From CAZGMN01 sp964645765 (GTDB lineage Bacteria; Acidobacteriota; Aminicenantia; Aminicenantales; Aminicenantaceae): a stretch of DNA of 64,000 bases. Of this stretch, positions 27,814-35,772 are shown piece by piece (positions within the stretch are counted from its first letter, which is position 1; every line of letters begins with the position of its first letter). Location: the NCBI GenBank assembly GCA_964645765.1, contig CAZYBE010000005.1, positions 1-64,000 on the forward strand, given 5' to 3'. The position numbers and the translations under genes are program-made. Below the pieces are notes generated by a model that saw only the letters and a list, made by a program, of their open reading frames with translations, had not been told where the DNA came from and searched no databases.

Positions 27814-27928
27814 CTTTGCCTAAATTTTTCAGGATTTTTTCAACTCTTCTCTTAGCTTCCTCATCTATGAAATCGTAAAGTTCGGCCAAGTTCTTGAATT
27901 CCGTCGTAAGTTTATCTTCTACGTTCAT
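27794..27928 (-). CDS. possible small helical protein upstream of the winged-helix gene
   Basis: 44 codons overlapping the start of the winged-helix gene by 20 bases (NVEDKLTTEFKNLAELYDFI, then DEEAKRRVEKILKNLGKG). Amphipathic and probably all helical. No clear ribosome site. Codon use looks protein-like, and the overlap suggests coupling, but support is thin. Confidence 0.35.
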   Translation of the reverse strand: MNVEDKLTTEFKNLAELYDFIDEEAKRRVEKILKNLGKGVTHAD

Positions 27929-28061
27929 GGGAAGAAATTGCCAAGGGAAATAAAATCGCTTGCGAGAAGGGGATGCGGTTAATGCGGATAACGAGAGAGC
28001 AAAGTTTGAGCCATTTGCTAGCGTCAGCTTTGGTAAAATCTAAAATATGTTTTACATAAGC

Positions 28062-29465
28062 TTACTCAAAGTCTTGGTTCTCATCCTCATAATATCTGAC
28101 TTGGCATTCATGATCATAATTCATCAAATCCATAAAGTCAGAAAAAAAGCTGAATGATGAAGAAAGTCGAATAGGATCTCCTCCTAGGTTCCCAAGAACA
28201 GGACCATCTCCGCTTTCAGAAGAGTTGTGAAATTCAAAGCGCAATCTTTCATATACAGCTTCTTGCATTATTCCAAAATATGCCACAAATTCGATGGAAT
28301 TTAGAAGGTGATAATTTGTGTGTAATAAAAGAGAATATATGTCAGGAGTTGAAATTTCATAGTCTTTGACAAATAAATTCATTCTTGTTCTTAATTCGTG
28401 AAACAATGAAGAAATACGATTCTGACTAGATGAAGATAATTCTGCAACAGAAATAATATTATTTTCTTCATAATTGAGATTATTCGGAAAAGAATTCAAA
28501 TCATTGCATAAATCTTTGTTGGTCTTAAAATCAACATCATGCCAAGACCATAGTGGCTTTTTTACATGTTTTCTCATTTCAATAATGTTCTTTGATTCTC
28601 GGACGATTTGAAGTTGCTTTCTTTTAAGGTATCCTTTAAAAGGATTGTATGTGCCTATCAGAAAACCAAATGGATACGGAAAGTATTTGTTAAGATTTGA
28701 ACTAGTGTACATGACAAAACCCGAATAACCAAGCCGAGAGGCTGTCGAAATAATGAAATCAACAAAGTTTCTTGGATCTGAAGGTCTTATAGGGAGATTT
28801 ATAGCTAGACCATCGAATGTCGCCCAAGAAAATAGGGATAAAGCCAGTTCTTCAGGAAAATCAGAAGCAAGATTTAAGATAGAAAGCGAAATAGATTCTA
28901 TTTTATTATCAACAACATGTATTAAGGCTTTCATTGGGAGTACTGATTGTTGATTCCACACAATAAGATAGGAAAATGCCTCAGAAACAGTTAGGCGCCA
29001 ATCAGTGCATATAGGCATCCATATAAGGTCTGCTGAGCTGAGTCCCCAGTATCGTTTTTGTAAACCTTGGGTATATGCGCTTAGTTCCGTTAAGGATTCT
29101 CGCTCAGTTTGTGGAGATTTTTTTACTTCTATGAGAAAAAGTGTTCCTGTCTCTTGATTTAACGCCAATAAGTCGGCGCTAGGCTGTTTGCCAGGTTTAT
29201 TTGTAATCAGGAGTGGAAACTCAGTTGCTATAAGTTTCAAATCATATAAACGATCAAAACCTCGAAGATTCCTCCGTGCTATTATTTCTTTGATGAGGTC
29301 TGCAGCAGAAGGTCCGCCTTCTTCTGTTGATATTTGCAAAAAATTGTTTTCGACATCAATCAAATGCTGTCGAACCTCGTCATAATTAATTATGAAAGAC
29401 CTTAGATCAGTGATTCGGTTTGCGAGAAAATCTCGAATTTTAGCTTCGTTGAATTTTTTTATCAT
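28062..29465 (-). CDS. PD-(D/E)XK nuclease-domain protein, unknown
   Basis: 467 residues from ATG 29465, which has GGAAGGA upstream; a GTG 18 bases earlier is the alternative. Near residues 95-130 the nuclease core is plain: KQPSADLLALNQETGTLFLI then EVKKSPQTERESLTELSAYT, giving D, ExK and the following helix. The rest is a large domain with no recognised motif. Solitary gene on the minus strand inside the island, between the integrase remnant and iorAB. Probably a DNA-acting restriction or defence nuclease, by fold and context only. Confidence 0.65.
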   Translation of the reverse strand: MIKKFNEAKIRDFLANRITDLRSFIINYDEVRQHLIDVENNFLQISTEEGGPSAADLIKEIIARRNLRGFDRLYDLKLIATEFPLLITNKPGKQPSADLLALNQETGTLFLIEVKKSPQTERESLTELSAYTQGLQKRYWGLSSADLIWMPICTDWRLTVSEAFSYLIVWNQQSVLPMKALIHVVDNKIESISLSILNLASDFPEELALSLFSWATFDGLAINLPIRPSDPRNFVDFIISTASRLGYSGFVMYTSSNLNKYFPYPFGFLIGTYNPFKGYLKRKQLQIVRESKNIIEMRKHVKKPLWSWHDVDFKTNKDLCNDLNSFPNNLNYEENNIISVAELSSSSQNRISSLFHELRTRMNLFVKDYEISTPDIYSLLLHTNYHLLNSIEFVAYFGIMQEAVYERLRFEFHNSSESGDGPVLGNLGGDPIRLSSSFSFFSDFMDLMNYDHECQVRYYEDENQDFE

Positions 29466-29735
29466 AGCGCTATTTCCTTCCACTCTTAAAGTTTAATGAT
29501 TTTGTTACAAATTGAAAATAGAAATTTAAATCTGCAATATTTCACTGCTTTCCTCTTTAGATCCTATTCCAATGGTTCAAATTGAATCAATTTCTATTTG
29601 AGAAAAAAATGCGGTTAATGCGTCTTGAATTGTTAGATTTCTAACTAACCCACAAAATTCGAACCTCTCATAGTGCTAGTTTTTTTGCTGCTATAATAGA
29701 AATCGTCTGGATGGAATGGCCGGACCACACCGGAG

Positions 29736-31916
29736 TTACACGCTTAAAGAGCGCTCCATTCCAACGTCCCTCCGTTTTTTTTCTAGCGCCTCTTTGATCC
29801 GGGCCGGCGTCATGGGAAGCACATACAGCCTGACGCCGATGGCATCGTAGACGGCGTTGGCGATTACGCCGCCCATGGTGGTGATGGCTGGCTCGCCGCA
29901 TCCCTGGGGAGGCATTTCAGGATTGTCAACGAGAACGGTTTCGATCTTTGGCAGCCAGGAAAAGCGGGGAATTTCGTAGGTATCGAAATTCTCATCCAAA
30001 ATCCTTCCCTCCCTGAAACGGATTTCTTCGCATAGAACATAGCCGAGCCCCATGGTGATGCAGCCTTCGATCTGCATCCGCGTCCCTTCCGGGTTGATCA
30101 CTTCACCGGTGTCCTGAGCGCAGACGACGCGCTCCACCCGGATTTTCCCCGATAGCGCATCGACTGTGACTTCAGCCATGGTTGCCACGTATGTGCCCAG
30201 GTAATCCGTGCAGGCGATTCCATAGCCCCGGCCGCTCGGGATTTTAGAAAAGGAGCGCCCGAACTTCTCCGCTGCTGCAAGGAGCACTCTCTGCATCCGC
30301 TTGTCCGTCAAATTCTTCAGCCGGAATTCCAGGGGATTCATCCCTGCCCCTTCGGCCATGAGGTCGATGTGAGATTCCATGGCGAACACGTTGGTGTTGC
30401 TGCCCGGACCCCGCCAGGCGCCCGTGCCGAAAGGATGAGCGCTTTCCCCGCGCTGGGCGCCCCGGGAAAAGACGCCGTGGTGAGGGATGTTGTAGAACGG
30501 CTGAGAGCTTCGGCTGCCCGCGTAGTAATTGTCGTATTCCCAGAAGACGATTTGGTTGGAGCTGCTGAGACCTGATTTGATTTCGATGATGGCTGCGGGC
30601 CGGAAGGTATCATAAAAGAATTCCTCTTTTCTGGTCCAGGCGACCTGAACCGGCTTGCCGCTCAATTTCGCCAGCCGGGCGGCCTCGATAATCTGTTGGC
30701 CCTGGTTCTTTCCGCCGAAACCGCAGCCGACAAAGGGAGTGATGACCCGGACATTCTGGACCGGGATTCCGAGGACCCGGGCGACTTCTCCCTGGGCTCG
30801 AAAAGGAGCCTGGGTTGAGGCCCAGACCGTAGCCCGGTCTCCTTCGACTTTCACCAGCGCCGTATGGGTTTCTGAAGGGGCGTGGGCGACGTAGTGATTG
30901 AAATAGGCGGCTTCAAAAGTTTTTGCGGCCAGAGTCCTGCCCTCATCCAGGTTCCCGGCCTGGGTGACGATTTCGGAGCTGAGGGCGGCATCTTTAAGAT
31001 GCTTGAAGATCGTCTCGTTATCCAGCCTGGATTCCGAGGGGTCGAACTGGGCTTTGATGAGGCCAAGCGCTTTTTCCGCCAGGTCAGGGGCCTGGTGAAG
31101 AACGGCGACCAAGTCTCCGTCCTTGATGATTTCAATTCCCTTTATTTCCTCCGCGGCGGAGGTGTCAACGCTTTTGAGCTTCGCTCCATGAGCCGGGGGC
31201 CTCAGGATCCTGGCGTAAAGCATTCCGTCCAGGCGGATGTCAGCGCTGAACCTGGCTTCTCCGGTGACTTTAGCCCGTGCGTCCAAACGGTCTGCCGGCT
31301 TTCCGGAGATGGTGTGTTTGGAATAATGCTTGATAGGCGGTTTATTGGCGAGCTTGACGTCGATTTTTTTCCCTTTGGTCAGCTCGGCGTAGGTCACCTT
31401 CTTATCTGGATTGTCTTGAACAAAGATGATTCCGTCCTTAACTGTCAGGTTGCCCTGAGGCGCACCGAGCCGCTCTGAGGCAAGCTGGATAAGGACTGCC
31501 CGGGCTTCTGCCGCGGCCTGCCGAAGCGGAGGTCCGAAGTATTTTGTGCTCCGAGAGCCGAAGGTCCCGGCGTCCCACGGACAGAGGGCCGTGTCTCCCA
31601 TGACCATATCGACCGAGCTCAAGGCTACATCGAGCTCCTCGGCCAGCATCTGGGCGAGCGAGGTGATAATGCCTTGCCCCATTTCGATCTTGCCGGTGAA
31701 GCAGGAAACCCGGCCGTCTGCTCCAATCAGGAGATAGGCGTTTAAATCCTCAGGATATTGGCTGCCCCGTCTCGCCTCCTGAAGGAGAAGAGAATCTCCG
31801 ACTGAGAAGAAGACTATGATTCCTCCTCCAAAGAGTTTGAGGAATTCCCGGCGGTCAAGAGTTGCGGGCGGGAGGCTTTTTCCCGAATCGAACAGGTTGT
31901 ATTCGTCGTCTTTCAT
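29736..31916 (-). CDS. iorB: molybdopterin-binding oxidoreductase large subunit, IorB type, Tat-exported
   Basis: 726 residues. Near residue 22 is a Tat-like DRREFLKLFGGGIIVFFSVG, so the complex is probably taken across the membrane. The molybdenum-cofactor domains of the xanthine dehydrogenase family follow. GKIEMGQGIITSLAQMLAEE binds the cofactor, as does GCGFGGKNQGQQIIEAARLA. Near the C-terminus PPQGCGEPAITTMGGVIANA holds the catalytic Glu (GCGEP). IorB enzymes hydroxylate N-heterocycles or oxidise aldehydes, with electrons leaving through the iron-sulphur partner. It overlaps iorA by four bases. No FAD subunit or XdhC-like maturation gene is nearby. The last ~260 bases are repeated at 34793-35054. 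Confidence 0.88.
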   Translation of the reverse strand: MKDDEYNLFDSGKSLPPATLDRREFLKLFGGGIIVFFSVGDSLLLQEARRGSQYPEDLNAYLLIGADGRVSCFTGKIEMGQGIITSLAQMLAEELDVALSSVDMVMGDTALCPWDAGTFGSRSTKYFGPPLRQAAAEARAVLIQLASERLGAPQGNLTVKDGIIFVQDNPDKKVTYAELTKGKKIDVKLANKPPIKHYSKHTISGKPADRLDARAKVTGEARFSADIRLDGMLYARILRPPAHGAKLKSVDTSAAEEIKGIEIIKDGDLVAVLHQAPDLAEKALGLIKAQFDPSESRLDNETIFKHLKDAALSSEIVTQAGNLDEGRTLAAKTFEAAYFNHYVAHAPSETHTALVKVEGDRATVWASTQAPFRAQGEVARVLGIPVQNVRVITPFVGCGFGGKNQGQQIIEAARLAKLSGKPVQVAWTRKEEFFYDTFRPAAIIEIKSGLSSSNQIVFWEYDNYYAGSRSSQPFYNIPHHGVFSRGAQRGESAHPFGTGAWRGPGSNTNVFAMESHIDLMAEGAGMNPLEFRLKNLTDKRMQRVLLAAAEKFGRSFSKIPSGRGYGIACTDYLGTYVATMAEVTVDALSGKIRVERVVCAQDTGEVINPEGTRMQIEGCITMGLGYVLCEEIRFREGRILDENFDTYEIPRFSWLPKIETVLVDNPEMPPQGCGEPAITTMGGVIANAVYDAIGVRLYVLPMTPARIKEALEKKRRDVGMERSLSV
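29749..30010 (-). repeat. 262-base direct repeat, copy 1 (3' end of iorB)
   Basis: Matches 34793-35054 over the same 262 bases without a gap; about 15 differences by eye, nine of them in the first 36 bases beyond or at the end of the coding part. This copy is the functional tail of iorB. Confidence 0.9.
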
Positions 31917-32398
31917 GATGGATCTCCTTTCGTGGCCATGGCCCGGGCCGCGGTTTGAACGGCCTGGATAATGCGGTTATAGGATCCGCAGCGGCAGAGG
32001 TTCCCCTCAAGGGCCTCAACAATGTCCCTTTCAGAGGGCTGAGGGTTTTTCCGTAAGAGAGCGTAGGCATGGAGGATCATCCCCGGTGTGCAGAATCCGC
32101 ACTGAAGCGCGTTGTGCCGCATGAAAGCCTCCTGCAGAGGGTGGAGGTTTCCGTTTTTCTGCAGCCCTTCGATGGTGATGACCTCTTTTCCTTCCGCATC
32201 TTGGACGGGATACTGACAGGACAGGGCCGCTTCATTATTGACGAGGACGGTGCAGGCTCCGCAGAATCCCTCTCCGCAGCTGTATTTTGTGCCGGTGTGT
32301 TCAAGGTCGGAGCGTAGAACCCATAGCAGCATGCGTTCCGGGGATGAGGTCAAGCGGACATCTTTCCTATTCAGCTTAAAGCGGAATGTTTTTTCCAT
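31913..32398 (-). CDS. iorA: (2Fe-2S)-binding small subunit of molybdenum oxidoreductase, IorA type
   Basis: 161 residues with eight cysteines for two [2Fe-2S] clusters. The plant-ferredoxin-type cluster uses CGEGFCGACTVL and a later SCQYPV. The C-terminal helical cluster uses CGFCTPGMILHAYAL and GNLCRCGSYNRI. It passes electrons from the molybdenum centre of IorB. Transcribed first, with GGAGG just before the ATG. In this two-subunit type the acceptor is usually a cytochrome or quinone path rather than NAD, because the FAD subunit is absent. Confidence 0.92.
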   Translation of the reverse strand: MEKTFRFKLNRKDVRLTSSPERMLLWVLRSDLEHTGTKYSCGEGFCGACTVLVNNEAALSCQYPVQDAEGKEVITIEGLQKNGNLHPLQEAFMRHNALQCGFCTPGMILHAYALLRKNPQPSERDIVEALEGNLCRCGSYNRIIQAVQTAARAMATKGDPS

Positions 32399-32581
32399 AT
32401 GACCTCCTCATATTTCAAATTTGTTGGATTCAAAAACCTATGCAAAAATTAACAGAGGCCGATTCCTCTGTCAACTATGATTTGACTAAACATAAGAGGT
32501 GGCCTGCATTTTTTGTATTACATGCAAAATTGTGAATACTTTAAAAATATATTTTATAGATTTGTGCACTGAGGAGTTGCA

Positions 32582-32639
32582 GATTGCATTTGGTGTAATT
32601 AAATGAGCAAAACCGAAAGATTAGGTCACTCTAAGAAGG
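32582..32639 (+). pseudogene. 58-base remnant of the Cas4-like nuclease gene's 3' end
   Basis: These bases match 36397-36454, the last codons of the nuclease gene at 35773-36459, with about six differences. In the matching frame it reads DCIWCN and then a stop where the intact gene has Tyr. Nothing upstream of the repeat resembles the rest of the gene. It is the scar of a lost second copy. Confidence 0.8.
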
Positions 32640-32698
32640 AGGAATAAGATCTCTCAGTTTTTCATCAGTGAATTTATAGTTTTCTTATAAGGGGGGTA

Positions 32699-32727
32699 TT
32701 GACATTTATTTCATTATTTATTAATAT
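32699..32727 (+). promoter_or_regulatory. sigma70-type promoter of the abiEi-abiEii operon
   Basis: TTGACA at 32699-32704 and TAATAT at 32722-32727 are 17 bases apart. The -10 box abuts the first operator palindrome. A second -10-like TATAAT lies at 32753-32758. Confidence 0.6.
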
Positions 32728-32745
32728 TTCAGCAAACGCTGAAAT
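32726..32745. promoter_or_regulatory. predicted AbiEi operator 1
   Basis: ATTTCAGC and GCTGAAAT arms (eight bases, perfect) around a four-base centre, at the transcription start of the predicted promoter. Confidence 0.65.
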
Positions 32746-32789
32746 TGGCGATTATAATGATATATATTTAAATATTAATTAAAATTGTT

Positions 32790-32809
32790 ATTTCAGCGTT
32801 TGTTGAAAC
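32790..32809. promoter_or_regulatory. predicted AbiEi operator 2
   Basis: TTTCAGC and GTTGAAA arms (one mismatch) around a four-base centre. Same sequence as operator 1 and 64 bases further on, about 18 bases before the start codon. Two spaced inverted repeats bound by AbiEi are the known pattern of negative autoregulation in AbiE systems. Confidence 0.65.
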
Positions 32810-32827
32810 TATGCGAATGAGTGAAAT

Positions 32828-33940
32828 ATGATCAAAAAAGCAGAACTTATTCAAAAGATTCGAAGCTCGGCTGAAGAAATTCTGTCTTCTACTGGATTTA
32901 TTACTATTATTGAAGGACTGTCAGAGGATACAGGTGTTTCTTATGTTCAAGAAGAAAAAGCTGTCGATTTTTCAATCCAGGTTGAAACCCAAGACCAAAA
33001 AAACTATTGGCTCTTTTTTGAAGTGAAATCTCTGGGGCAGCCGAGATATGCGCGTATGGCGGTAGGGCAGCTCCGTGAACTCATGTCTTTTGGGAAAAAT
33101 ATCTATTGCATCTTAGCCGCCCCGTATATTCTTAAAGAATCTCAGGATATCTGCCTCCAGAATGGGATTGGCTTTATCGACCTGGCGGGGAATTGCCTAT
33201 TTAAATTTAACAGTGTCTACGTCAGTGTTCAAGGAAGACAGAATCCCTATCCGACAACGAGGCCGCTGAAATTCCTGTTTGCTCCGGCCGCTTCCAGGGG
33301 ATTACGAGCGTTAATACTCAATCCGAAGAGGCAGTGGCTTGTCCGCGAGCTTGCCGATGAAGCCGGAATAAGCCTTGGCCAGGCCTCGAACCTCAAGCAG
33401 AGGCTTTTGGATTTTGAGTTTATCCGGGAGACGGATATCGCAGTTAAAAAGGGAAAGAAATTCATGCTGTCCAATGCCGAACTCTTGCTGAAAAAATGGG
33501 CTGAGAATTACAGTTATGTAAAAAATCGTATGCGCCATTTTTATTCTTTTGATGATGCGGCGACAATTGAGAATAAACTCTCTGATTACCTGACATCAAA
33601 AAATATTCTTTATGCTTTCACCTTAACTTCCGGCGCATCTTTTGTTGCGCCGATGCTCAGATACAGTCGGGTTTTTGCTTACGTGAAAGATAGAATCGAA
33701 GATGTTGCCAAGGCTTTGAATTTGAAAGAGGTTTCCTCGGGCGCGAATGTCTCACTCCTGGAGCCTTATGATCAGGGCGTTTTCTACGGCTTGCAGGAAT
33801 TTTGCCGAAAGGATCAGATTCAAAGTTTTAGGGTCGTCTCCGACATTCAGCTCTATTTGGACCTTAAAAGCTATAAAGAGAGGGGGGAAGAAGCCGCAGA
33901 GTTTATCTATGAGCAGCGGTTAAAAAAACAATGGTCGTGA
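32828..33940 (+). CDS. AbiEi-family antitoxin, long form with nuclease-fold N-terminus
   Basis: 370 residues. Residues 1-130 (YWLFFEVKSLGQPRYARMAV, then GIGFIDLAGNCLFKF) look like the restriction-endonuclease-like domain seen in long AbiEi relatives. GLRALILNPKRQWLVRELAD then EAGISLGQASNLKQRLLDFE (about 158-200) is a winged helix. The C-terminal part completes the antitoxin domain. Its gene overlaps the AbiEii-like gene by ten bases, and two inverted repeats with a promoter lie upstream, so it should repress its own operon and counter the toxin. Confidence 0.82.
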   Translation: MIKKAELIQKIRSSAEEILSSTGFITIIEGLSEDTGVSYVQEEKAVDFSIQVETQDQKNYWLFFEVKSLGQPRYARMAVGQLRELMSFGKNIYCILAAPYILKESQDICLQNGIGFIDLAGNCLFKFNSVYVSVQGRQNPYPTTRPLKFLFAPAASRGLRALILNPKRQWLVRELADEAGISLGQASNLKQRLLDFEFIRETDIAVKKGKKFMLSNAELLLKKWAENYSYVKNRMRHFYSFDDAATIENKLSDYLTSKNILYAFTLTSGASFVAPMLRYSRVFAYVKDRIEDVAKALNLKEVSSGANVSLLEPYDQGVFYGLQEFCRKDQIQSFRVVSDIQLYLDLKSYKERGEEAAEFIYEQRLKKQWS

Positions 33941-34785
33941 AATCCGATTATCAACCAGAAGACGTTAATATCTGTTTTTCGGTGTTGGTTGAATTGATGA
34001 CCGTTTTAAGCAAGTTCAGGAAAAACATAGTCTTGGTCGGAGGGTGGATTCCCTGGTTTCTGATACCCGAAAGGAGAAGTGAGCACACCGGCAGCCTAGA
34101 TATCGACATCGCTCTGGATTTCAATAAGATTGATTCAAGCGCTTATAAGACTTTGTTGGAGCTGTTAAAAGAAAGGGGTTATAAGGAAGGAGAGCACCCA
34201 TATATTTTTTATCGCCATATTCAAGCATCGACAGGGAGAACCGTTACTGTGAAGATAGATTTCTTGGCAGGAGAATACGGCGGCACATCCAAAGCTCACC
34301 GGACGCAAAGAATCCAGGATATCAGAGCCCGAAAAGTCAGGGGATGCGACCTCGCCTTTGACAGCTATATTATGGTCAACCTTGCGGGAGCAATGCCTGA
34401 TGGGGCCAGCAACGAGATTCCGATCAAAATCGCAGGAGTGGTTCCTTTTCTTGTGACTAAAGGAATGGCTATTTGGGAAAGCTACAAGGAAAAACATGCC
34501 TATGATATTTACTTCGTCATCAAATATTATTCTGGGGGCATTCAAGGAATTATCGATCAATTCAAGCCGTTCCTGAAGAATACGCTTGTCCGGGAAGGAC
34601 TCGGAAAGATATGGAGAAAATTCGAAAGCGTTGAATCGATAGGGCCGGCTTGGGTTGCGAATTTTTTGGAACGATTCGATCCTGAGGAAAAAGAAAGGAT
34701 TCAGAGAGACGCTTTTGAGCGGGTGAAAGCCTTTTTAGATGGGCTTGGAATCCAGCCTTATCGTGAGGGAGACGGCACTGTGTAG
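33931..34785 (+). CDS. AbiEii-like nucleotidyltransferase toxin
   Basis: 284 residues. Motif I reads NIVLVGGWIPWFLIPERRSE with the GG loop; LDIDIALDF carries the paired aspartates. The third acidic strand is TVKIDFLAGEYGG, and the C-terminal KHAYDIYFVIKYYSGG gives the K..DxxD-like motif IV. AbiEii toxins transfer nucleotides, for example to tRNA ends, causing reversible growth arrest against phage. The gene is intact and coupled to its AbiEi antitoxin. Its stop lies eight bases before the iorB-tail remnant, showing the cassette sits exactly at a duplication junction. Confidence 0.82.
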   Translation: MVVKSDYQPEDVNICFSVLVELMTVLSKFRKNIVLVGGWIPWFLIPERRSEHTGSLDIDIALDFNKIDSSAYKTLLELLKERGYKEGEHPYIFYRHIQASTGRTVTVKIDFLAGEYGGTSKAHRTQRIQDIRARKVRGCDLAFDSYIMVNLAGAMPDGASNEIPIKIAGVVPFLVTKGMAIWESYKEKHAYDIYFVIKYYSGGIQGIIDQFKPFLKNTLVREGLGKIWRKFESVESIGPAWVANFLERFDPEEKERIQRDAFERVKAFLDGLGIQPYREGDGTV

Positions 34786-34792
34786 ATGTTTT

Positions 34793-35054
34793 GAGCGTTC
34801 CTTCCCCTCGTTCCTCCGGCTTTTTTCGAGCGCCTCTTTGACCCGGGCCGGCGTCATGGGAAGCACATACAGCCTGACGCCGATGGCGTCGTAGACGGCG
34901 TTAGCGATTACGCCGCCCATGGTGGTGATGGCCGGCTCGCCGCATCCCTGGGGAGGCATTTCAGGATTGTCAACGAGAACGGTTTCGATCTTTGGCAGCC
35001 AGGAAAAGCGGGGAATTTCGTAAGTGTCGAAATTCTCATCCAAAATCCTTCCCT
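34793..35054 (-). pseudogene. iorB 3' fragment, copy 2 of the 262-base repeat
   Basis: Encodes the last ~80 residues of an IorB protein (DNPEMPPQGCGEPAITTMGG, then GVRLYVLPMTPARVKEALEK) with no 5' part. Of the six differences from copy 1 in the conserved coding stretch, five are synonymous. So the fragment descends from a paralogue that was under selection before it was cut down. It reads on beyond the repeat into unrelated sequence. Confidence 0.85.
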
Positions 35055-35080
35055 TGAATGCAAGAAATGCGGATTGTGTC

Positions 35081-35284
35081 TCAGCGCTTGGATTTTTTAC
35101 CGTATGTTGATAGTTCCTCGCGAATAATATGCCGAAGGGTTGCCTCGAACGATTCCCTTTTTGAATTCATGTATTCTCTCAGAGCCATATTGATGAGTGT
35201 CTGATAATTTCCACCTCCTGCGGCGTGCACCTGCTGCCGAAACCAGTTGAGAATATCATTGTCAATTCGGATAGTGATACGCAT
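35081..35284 (-). CDS. ribbon-helix-helix protein, BrnA-like C-terminal type
   Basis: 67 residues. It opens with the beta strand MRITIRIDNDILNWFRQQVH, followed by GGGNYQTLINMALREYM, the pattern of BrnA-type antitoxins and related RHH repressors. The tail is basic. AAGGA lies shortly before the ATG. No BrnT-like toxin gene adjoins, so it is an orphan antitoxin or a free-standing regulator, divergently placed to the MNT gene at 35410. Confidence 0.7.
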   Translation of the reverse strand: MRITIRIDNDILNWFRQQVHAAGGGNYQTLINMALREYMNSKRESFEATLRHIIREELSTYGKKSKR

Positions 35285-35409
35285 TTTTCCTTTGCGACTT
35301 TTGATTACCGGGCCACTTTTTAAGAAAAATAGGGACTTTTGCCAATTGATTTATCTTCAATTCCTATGTTATATGATTATTATTATATTGGATATTAGGG
35401 AGTCAGACC

Positions 35410-35712
35410 TTGGTTCAAAAAATTGATGTTTACAAAAAACAAATCATTGATTTTTGCCGGAAATGGAAGGTAAAAGAGTTTGCGATCTTCGGATCTTTCC
35501 TAAGGGAAGACTTTAATGAAAATAGTGATGTGGATGTTCTCGTGTCTTTTTTTCAGGAGGCTCACCACAGTCTCTTTGACCTGGTAGAAATGCAAGAAGA
35601 ACTCAAGACGATTTTTGGCCGGGAAGTGCATATAGTTGAAAAAGAAGGCCTGCAAAATCCATTCCGGCGGAAGGCCATATTAAAGAATCGTGAGGTCCTT
35701 TATGCAGCCTGA
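35410..35712 (+). CDS. MNT minimal nucleotidyltransferase (MntA-like)
   Basis: 100 residues with the complete motif FGSFLREDFNENSDVDVLVS (GS, ten residues, DVD; about 27-46) and the later REVHIVEKEG strand with its acidic residue. The start is TTG, with GGGAG seven bases upstream. Such proteins adenylylate a HEPN toxin encoded next to them. Here the expected HEPN gene is reduced to eight codons, so this is a half module. Confidence 0.82.
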   Translation: MVQKIDVYKKQIIDFCRKWKVKEFAIFGSFLREDFNENSDVDVLVSFFQEAHHSLFDLVEMQEELKTIFGREVHIVEKEGLQNPFRRKAILKNREVLYAA

Positions 35713-35728
35713 AGACAGAGACATTTGA
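35702..35728 (+). pseudogene. start of a lost HepT-type (HEPN, DUF86) gene
   Basis: An ATG overlapping the MNT end by eleven bases encodes MQPEDRDI and then stops. Many HepT proteins that follow an MNT begin with such an M-x-P-E-x-R-D sequence. The rest of the toxin gene is gone. Confidence 0.5.
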
Positions 35729-35772
35729 AATTCGCGAAGACGCACCTACTCTTAAGATGATAAGGGGGAAAA

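Noticed and set aside
34735..35043. Separate 102-residue minus-strand gene
   Set aside because: It is the iorB-tail repeat plus chance reading into the AbiEii gene, with an internal Met as start. It is a remnant, not a gene.
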